A DNA stretch of 64,000 nt from JBLMZI01 sp050258755 (GTDB lineage Bacteria > Bacillota > Syntrophomonadia > Syntrophomonadales > DTU052): positions 186,001-250,000 of the forward strand of contig JBLMZI010000002.1 of assembly GCA_050258755.1 (NCBI GenBank), read 5' to 3'. Within the stretch, counting starts at the first letter, position 1. Every line of letters starts with the position of its first letter. This document shows positions 59,097 to 64,000 of the stretch, one piece after another. The translations under genes were made by a program, and so were the position numbers. The notes under the pieces are model-generated. The model made no database searches and had not been told where the DNA came from. It saw only the letters and a program-made list of their open reading frames with translations.

Positions 59097-59864
59097 TCAT
59101 TGGTTCGGTTCGTCCTCATACTCCAGCCGGATGCTCACATACACCCGCCGGCCGTTTTCCGTGAAATAGGTGTTTTTATATGGCGGAAAGGTCCGCCCCC
59201 GCAACAGATCCACCAATTCCCGGCCCTGGTACTGCCGGTCCAAATCGATCCGGTCAAGGGGTTCCAGATCCTTCAGATAGTGCACTGATCCGGCCCCCGG
59301 TTCCTGCGGCACGGCTGTGATTTCGCCTCGTTTGAATGCCGGCCAGGTTTCCCGCAACAAGACCAGGGCGGCCTCTTCGAGTTTGGTATAAAGAGTTTTC
59401 GCGGTGTCGACCGGCTCGGTGATTACGGTTTTCTGCGCGATAACACTGCCGGTGTCCACCCCTTCATCAATGTAATGAAGCGAAACACCAGCCGGAGTCC
59501 CCTCAACAATACTCCATACATCCGGGTTTGCGCCGCGGTTGTACGGCAGCAGCGATGGATGCAGATTGATCACCCCTTGTGGAAACATCGCCAAAAGTTC
59601 GGGTTTCAAAATGTATCCGAAGTACACCGAGAGCCCCAGATCCGGTTTCAGGGCTGCGATCGCCGCTCGGATTTCGGGCCGGTTGATTTCTGCGCCGGAA
59701 AAGATACGCTCCGGTGGAACCGCCGCGCCCGCGATGATTTCCGCTCCAAATTTGCGCCGGTTTTCGGGATGAATCACCAGCCCCGCGATTTCTTCCCCCT
59801 GCTCCTTGAGCCATTGAACCGCCTGCCAGCCGACCCGATTATTGACCAGTGCGATGATTCTCAC
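59097..59864 (-). CDS. Sugar N-formyltransferase (methionyl-tRNA formyltransferase-like)
   Basis: A 255 aa protein with the formyltransferase fold: IIALVNNRVGWQAVQWL at the start, then INLHPSLLPYNRGANPDVW with Asn and His, and GVSLHYIDEGVDTGSVI with Asp, the Asn-His-Asp triad of 10-formyl-tetrahydrofolate-dependent enzymes. In this operon it stands where the acetyltransferase gene pseH is expected, between pseG and pseI. It would therefore formylate the 4-amino group (later N7), giving a 7-formamido sugar; this is inference. GTG at 59864 overlaps pseG as GTGA. Confidence 0.85.
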   Translation of the reverse strand: MRIIALVNNRVGWQAVQWLKEQGEEIAGLVIHPENRRKFGAEIIAGAAVPPERIFSGAEINRPEIRAAIAALKPDLGLSVYFGYILKPELLAMFPQGVINLHPSLLPYNRGANPDVWSIVEGTPAGVSLHYIDEGVDTGSVIAQKTVITEPVDTAKTLYTKLEEAALVLLRETWPAFKRGEITAVPQEPGAGSVHYLKDLEPLDRIDLDRQYQGRELVDLLRGRTFPPYKNTYFTENGRRVYVSIRLEYEDEPNQ

Positions 59865-60940
59865 AGGATTCCCTCCTCATAGTCAAGCAGCGCCTGAATC
59901 ACCCGTTCTGGTCCTTTCCCGTCAACCAGACGCCGCCCGGCTTCGGACATTTCCCGCCGCTTTTCGGCATTGTCGATCAAAGCCTGTATCCTGGATACCA
60001 GTTCGCCTTCCGTTACCGATTCATGCCAGCCAAGATTCACAGTACACCCGGCCATCTCGGTTCTTCGGGCGATCTCGGTTTGATTGTCAGCCCGAACAAT
60101 GGTTAAGGCCGGAAGCCCCATAAAGGCCATTTCCCACAACGTGGAACCGGCCGCCGCGACAGCCAGATCGGCCCAGGCCATCTGACTTGGCATATCGGCC
60201 AGATACCGTTCAACAGTTAATCCGGGAATCGCGGCCTTACGGGCGAATTCCTCCAATTCGTGGTAACGGGGATTATTCCCGCCGCCAAGCAGGACGGTCT
60301 TCAATTTGTTCTGACGCGTCAGTTCCTGCAACGCGGTCATGGTTTTCAGGGCGAGTTCGGTGGCATCACCGCCGCCCAGTGTGATCAGCAGTTTACCAGC
60401 CGTTTCGCCGGTTTCCCGGTGCCCATCCGCCCATTGGGAAAACTCATGCCGGAGTAAGGCATACCGGGTTCCCAGCAGCAATTTTGTGTCCGGTCTGGTC
60501 TTATACTGAATATCGACGGCATGGAGGTTTTGGTTCAAAATCAGATCAACCCGATATTCGGGAAGGTGTTTCATATCGTCAATCAAGAGAATGCGGTTCC
60601 CATTGCGGGATAATCGTTCCAGGTAAATGGAATCGAAGTGATAACCGTCGAGGACAACCCATGAACCGGAGAAGTCCTGAATGATTGCCATTGTTTTTTC
60701 CAGATCGGCTGGATGCGGATAGACATCGTCCAATCGATGGACGGCAAATCCCTCCCCAAGCAGTTCCTCAACCAGGGACGGACTCTGTTGGGATGTAATA
60801 AAAACTGCCTGTCCTCCCAACTGCCGCCAGGCTTGCGCCAGTGCGCGGCAGCGGGTGATGTGCCCCGAGCCCATCTGCGGGGTGGCATCGGCTCGAATGA
60901 TTAAGGTGCGTTCCCGCACCTGATTTGGATTGTACTGCAA
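59861..60940 (-). CDS. pseG: PseG, UDP-sugar hydrolase
   Basis: Removes UDP from the diamino sugar before condensation by PseI. The family start RADATPQMGSGHITRCRALAQ (partial: RADATPQMGSGHITRC) is present, followed by a GT-B-like second half with GGGDATELALKT, GGGNNPRYHELEE and AAGSTLWEMAFMGLPAL. The start is uncertain: TTG at 60940 with AAAAGG eleven bases upstream is used here; TTG at 60961 and GTG at 60919 are alternatives. It follows the cytidylyltransferase and overlaps the formyltransferase gene. Confidence 0.88.
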   Translation of the reverse strand: MQYNPNQVRERTLIIRADATPQMGSGHITRCRALAQAWRQLGGQAVFITSQQSPSLVEELLGEGFAVHRLDDVYPHPADLEKTMAIIQDFSGSWVVLDGYHFDSIYLERLSRNGNRILLIDDMKHLPEYRVDLILNQNLHAVDIQYKTRPDTKLLLGTRYALLRHEFSQWADGHRETGETAGKLLITLGGGDATELALKTMTALQELTRQNKLKTVLLGGGNNPRYHELEEFARKAAIPGLTVERYLADMPSQMAWADLAVAAAGSTLWEMAFMGLPALTIVRADNQTEIARRTEMAGCTVNLGWHESVTEGELVSRIQALIDNAEKRREMSEAGRRLVDGKGPERVIQALLDYEEGIL

Positions 60941-60982
60941 TCTAATCGCGCCTTTTCCCAAAAAATACGAGATGAAGCCGGA

Positions 60983-61717
60983 TTACGCCTTTTGCTGTAC
61001 ATGCGCATTCAGTCCGGCTAATTCCGGGTGTTGTTCAAGCAGCCGTAAGACTGCTTCATATTCAAAGTAACTGTTCCCTTGGTAGAGCCGCTGATATATG
61101 GCCTTGATAAAGGCCCAATCGTCGCTGGTGTCAAGCGTCCATCGATAGCGGGAACAGTCGATTGGTGAAGCCAGATTGAAGGCCGGAAACCGTTCCGGAT
61201 GGTTCCGTATAAAAGGGGTCACGTGTTCCCGTTCATCCGGAAGCCGCGCGTCGCGCCAGGCCGTTTCAAGGGCAGCAAATGAAAAGACTTCGGTGTCGAG
61301 TCCTCTTGGGAAGGATCTTTCTCCGATGTTGCTGACATATGAATAGGCGCCGCGCGAATAGGCGTCAATGACGGAATCGGTAATCACCGGATCGATCAGC
61401 GGGCAATCGGACGTAATGCGGACCACCAGGTCCGCATTACTCTGGGAAGCTGCCTGATAATATCGATCCAAGACGTCATCCTGGCTCCCGCGGAAGACCG
61501 ATACGTTCGGATGATAACCGTCGATCGTTTTTACAATAACATCGTCTCCCGGTTCCACGGTGGTCGCGATGACGATCCGGTTGATGTGCCGGGATTGTAA
61601 AACCCGGTCAATAACATGATAGATTACCGGGCGGCCGCATAAATCGAGCAGCACCTTACCCGGGAGCCGGGTTGAACCCATTCGCGTTTGTATGATGGCA
61701 ACAACATTCTTGGACAC
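60983..61717 (-). CDS. PseF/SpsF-type CMP-sugar synthetase-like cytidylyltransferase
   Basis: A 244 aa protein of the CMP-KDO synthetase-like group, also seen in spore-coat SpsF proteins. It begins VVAIIQTRMGSTRLPGKVL (nucleotide loop), then VRITSDCPLIDP, RGLDTEVFSF, REHVTPFIRN and RWTLDTSDDW. In this operon it should activate the finished sugar with CMP, the PseF step. GTG at 61717 with AGAGG upstream. Distinct PseF proteins are more often of another subfamily, so the exact substrate is open. Confidence 0.8.
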   Translation of the reverse strand: MSKNVVAIIQTRMGSTRLPGKVLLDLCGRPVIYHVIDRVLQSRHINRIVIATTVEPGDDVIVKTIDGYHPNVSVFRGSQDDVLDRYYQAASQSNADLVVRITSDCPLIDPVITDSVIDAYSRGAYSYVSNIGERSFPRGLDTEVFSFAALETAWRDARLPDEREHVTPFIRNHPERFPAFNLASPIDCSRYRWTLDTSDDWAFIKAIYQRLYQGNSYFEYEAVLRLLEQHPELAGLNAHVQQKA

Positions 61718-61756
61718 TTAAACAGCCTCTCTTTTCTTTTTGGGCCAGGCGCCAGG

Positions 61757-63136
61757 TTATTCCCCGCTCCTATTGTCGCCCGGTTCAAAATCATAAGAGA
61801 CATCCTGAACCAATCCAATCTCCCGGAACCATTTGACCAATTTCAGCAGCAGGACGTCATTGTAACGCCGGGCTACAATTTGGGCACCAAATGGCAGCCG
61901 GTTGGGCCCCGTAAATACCGGCAAGTTAATCGCTGGCAGATGACACATGGTCCAGACCAGACACGAGTCGGGCTTGTCAGGGCTGGCAAGGCCTTTGGGC
62001 GCCTCCCCGGAAGTTGACAGGGTTATGATCGCGTCATATTCCTCCATCATTCGGTCAATCTTTTGAATCAGACTGTTTTGCTCCGCCAAGGCTTCCAGAT
62101 AATCCTGCAGATTGGTCTGGTTGCCGCGGCTGATGATTTCGTAAATCACGTCACTAACCAGCGATTTTTGCTGGTATTCGTTTTTAAAGTAATAAGCCAG
62201 GGTCCGGTCATAGATCACCTGATGGGCCTCGTGAGCCCTGTCAAATTCGGGATCAAGATTGACTTCCTCCACGACGATGCTCTTCTCGCCGGCGATTTTT
62301 TTGGCGTAATCGAGCAAGGCCTGGCGTGCATATTCTTCGGCACAGTCCCATTTGGGCCCGCGCACCAGCGCAATCCGCCAGAAATCGCGTTTGGGACTCT
62401 GGCGTTTTTCATCATGCAGCAGTTGATAACTGATGGGGTAGTCTGTGCCTTCCACCCGGACAATGTGGAAGATCAATTCCAGATCATCCACACTCCGGCT
62501 GAAAAATCCGATAGTATCTAGCGAATCAGTGGTTTTTAATACCCCAACCCGCGGGACCAGACCGAACGATGGTTTATAGCCATAAATACCGCAGTAACTG
62601 GCTGGTCGCATGGTCGAGCCGGCCGTTTGGGTTCCCATCGCGACCGGAACCATGGAAGCAGCAACTGCCGCTGCCGAGCCGCTGGAGGAGGTTCCGGGTG
62701 AATATGCGTGGTTATGCGGATTGGAAGTAATCTCGTTGTAATGAACTGCAAACTCAGCCGTCACGGTCTTACCAAGCATGATTCCGTCCTGCAGCCGCAG
62801 TTTGGAGACAACCCGAGCATCATTCCCCGGGGTGAAGCCTTCCCAGATCGGACTGCCCATTGCAGTCGGCATATCGAAGGTATTGTAAATATCCTTGATG
62901 CCAACCGGAATCCCCCAGAGCCGTCCCAATGCTTTCCCCTGCGCGATGCTTTCATCAAGCTTACGGGCTTGATATCTCGCGCCTTCATCGTTCACAAAGG
63001 TCCAGGCTTTGATGCCGGCATCGAGTTTTTCAATCTGTTTAAGACTGCTGTCGATCAGTTCCAAAACCGATATTTTCCGATTTTTGATCATTTCTATTGC
63101 CGTGTTGGCGGTGAGTTTGTTCAATGCCTGCTCCAT
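61757..63136 (-). CDS. Amidase-signature family hydrolase
   Basis: A 459 aa enzyme of the amidase signature family. The triad is visible: Lys in IPVGIKDIYNTFDMPT, the cis-Ser in SPGTSSSGSAAAVAA, and the nucleophile Ser in GTQTAGSTMRPA. YNEITSNPHNHAYS is typical of the substrate entry. The family hydrolyses amides including indoleacetamide and Glu-tRNA amide intermediates, but no GatB or GatC is nearby. It lies in the sugar operon between the sugar amidotransferase and cytidylyltransferase genes, an unusual place. ATG with GGAGGTG upstream. Confidence 0.9.
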   Translation of the reverse strand: MEQALNKLTANTAIEMIKNRKISVLELIDSSLKQIEKLDAGIKAWTFVNDEGARYQARKLDESIAQGKALGRLWGIPVGIKDIYNTFDMPTAMGSPIWEGFTPGNDARVVSKLRLQDGIMLGKTVTAEFAVHYNEITSNPHNHAYSPGTSSSGSAAAVAASMVPVAMGTQTAGSTMRPASYCGIYGYKPSFGLVPRVGVLKTTDSLDTIGFFSRSVDDLELIFHIVRVEGTDYPISYQLLHDEKRQSPKRDFWRIALVRGPKWDCAEEYARQALLDYAKKIAGEKSIVVEEVNLDPEFDRAHEAHQVIYDRTLAYYFKNEYQQKSLVSDVIYEIISRGNQTNLQDYLEALAEQNSLIQKIDRMMEEYDAIITLSTSGEAPKGLASPDKPDSCLVWTMCHLPAINLPVFTGPNRLPFGAQIVARRYNDVLLLKLVKWFREIGLVQDVSYDFEPGDNRSGE

Positions 63137-63159
63137 CTTTCAGCACCTCCGTTCACGCG

Positions 63160-64000
63160 TTATGGCAGCTCCCTGGCTTTTCCGTTCCGGTGGGATTTCA
63201 TGATATCAATGACTTCTTGCTCGCTATATCCAGTGATTCTTAAATATTCATCCAGCGCGTTGGGGCGGACCGGATCATGTTTCTTCGCCAGTTCGCAGCC
63301 CTCTTCACGGGTCAGCAAGCCAGCCCTCACGTCGACACTGGTGTGGAACGTCGCCCTTCCATAACCCCGCTTCAGAAAGCAGGTATAGTCATGGACACCC
63401 GCCATTTTGCACTCCACGCTCTTATAACCTTTATAGGTTCCTTCTACAACGTCTTCTCTCCAGCCGTAGTAATCGCGGACAAATTCCATCTGTCGTTCGT
63501 CGTCCCAGAACATGTAGTCCCCGAGATGAATGCCGATAACCCCGACGGATTCCAATTCCTCAACGGTGGGCAGCTGGAAGCAGACCAGGTCTTTCATTGT
63601 AATGTCTTCATTGACCATGTCATGGGCGTAACATTTGGCCGATACCTTGGTAAAATAGTCCCGGTCGAACTTGGTCACCGGGTTAAAGTAGCTCGCCCGG
63701 CCCGAAGACTCGGCGACCGACTCGCCCCAAATCAGGAGCGGGATTTTAAACTTCACGGCAATATGGAGTGGAAATGATCCAACCCCGGCGTGGCAATGCC
63801 AGCACGAATCCCCAATTTTCTGAAGCGATTCGCGGGCGAGATTGTTGACCAGTTTTCGGTTCGGTGTGTACATGATGTGATCGACATTGAACTGTTCCAG
63901 CGCATTCCATAGGTTGTAACGGCCGGTATCGGAATACCAATTGTGGCTGAAGGTAACGGCTAGCGGCTTCATCCCGTAGACCTGGGTCATTACATAAAGC
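63160..64000 (-). CDS. N-acetyl sugar amidotransferase, WbpG/PseA-like (5' end cut by window edge)
   Basis: ATP-dependent enzymes of this family turn an acetamido group into an acetamidino group on nonulosonic or uronic sugars. About 280 residues are visible: YGMKPLAVTFSHNWYSDTGRYNL in part (MKPLAVTFSHNW), YTPNRKLVNNLARESL, GDSCWHCHAGVGSFPLHIA, IPLLIWGESVAE. The N-terminal PP-loop (SGGKDS type) should lie beyond the window; the frame is open to base 64000. It is the first visible gene of the sugar operon, 23 bp before the amidase gene. Confidence 0.88.
   Translation of the reverse strand, partial: LYVMTQVYGMKPLAVTFSHNWYSDTGRYNLWNALEQFNVDHIMYTPNRKLVNNLARESLQKIGDSCWHCHAGVGSFPLHIAVKFKIPLLIWGESVAESSGRASYFNPVTKFDRDYFTKVSAKCYAHDMVNEDITMKDLVCFQLPTVEELESVGVIGIHLGDYMFWDDERQMEFVRDYYGWREDVVEGTYKGYKSVECKMAGVHDYTCFLKRGYGRATFHTSVDVRAGLLTREEGCELAKKHDPVRPNALDEYLRITGYSEQEVIDIMKSHRNGKARELP

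Noticed and set aside
61757..63136. GatA subunit of Glu-tRNA(Gln) amidotransferase
   Set aside because: gatB and gatC are absent and the gene is inside a sugar operon; the general amidase-signature call is safer.
1..64000. CRISPR arrays, tRNA and rRNA genes
   Set aside because: Read for regular repeat-spacer units, CCA-ending cloverleaf patterns and rRNA motifs; none was seen, though small divergent tRNAs could be missed by eye.

Overview
The window reads as a chromosomal segment of a motile, probably Gram-positive (Bacillota/Firmicutes) bacterium of fairly high GC. Reasons: a CggR-gap-pgk-tpiA-gpmI-eno glycolytic operon next to rpoN; the rapZ-yvcK-whiA trio; a MinJ-like PDZ protein beside CtpA, an EnvC-like M23 hydrolase and FtsEX; a long-form HPF under a sigma-H-like promoter; strong AGGAGG-type ribosome sites with many GTG and TTG starts; and an N-terminally anchored YvcK. 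The lineage cannot be fixed without a search. All recognised genes but one (the ferredoxin-CDGSH gene at 7320-7829) lie on the minus strand, so the window is best read from 64000 down to 1. No rRNA, tRNA, CRISPR array, prophage or intact IS element was seen.

Layout in the direction of transcription. 64000-54152: a nonulosonic (pseudaminic-type) acid operon with a WbpG/PseA-like sugar amidotransferase (cut by the window edge), an amidase-signature hydrolase, PseF/SpsF-like cytidylyltransferase, PseG, a sugar N-formyltransferase, PseI, a PseB-like dehydratase, a second SDR enzyme, a small unknown protein and PseC. 54135-48547: late flagellar genes fliD (very long), flaG, fliS, fliT-like and flgN-like, started by a good sigma-28 promoter lying inside the terminator of the sugar operon. 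The sugars are presumably put on flagellin. 48523-45989: three DnaA boxes, then a polar amino-acid ABC importer. 45814-45220: hpf. 44990-42360: a double chemoreceptor with two signalling heads in one chain. 42097-36769: secA, motA, motB and prfB, the last with a programmed +1 frameshift.

36602-34777: split transketolase. 34689-29305: ftsE, ftsX, envC-like, ctpA-like and minJ-like genes, a division and cell-wall remodelling block. 29249-28137: a tandem P-loop ATPase. 28064-19147: uvrB, an HD-domain protein, a CoA-disulfide-reductase-like flavoprotein, uvrA and uvrC. 19086-12704: sugar-phosphate and accessory genes (pgi, a flavodoxin-like reductase, a YvlD-type membrane protein, a Cof-type phosphatase, a DUF362 ferredoxin-type protein, ROK glucokinase and a second, SIS-type phosphosugar isomerase). 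12637-9556: rapZ, yvcK, whiA. 9328-7934: rpoN. 6983-1: cggR and the lower-glycolysis operon, with eno running off the window.

The genes fit a simple picture. Glucokinase, two isomerases, transketolase and the CggR regulon cover sugar catabolism. RapZ, YvcK and WhiA link metabolism to envelope and division, with FtsEX, EnvC, CtpA and MinJ-like proteins doing the wall work. SecA, Mot, the chemoreceptor, the fli genes and the glycan operon serve motility. The most unusual items are the sugar operon's enzyme set (formyltransferase but no PseH seen, plus an amidase), the two-headed chemoreceptor, the DnaA-box cluster, the promoter nested in a terminator, and tandem repeats over the cggR start codon.
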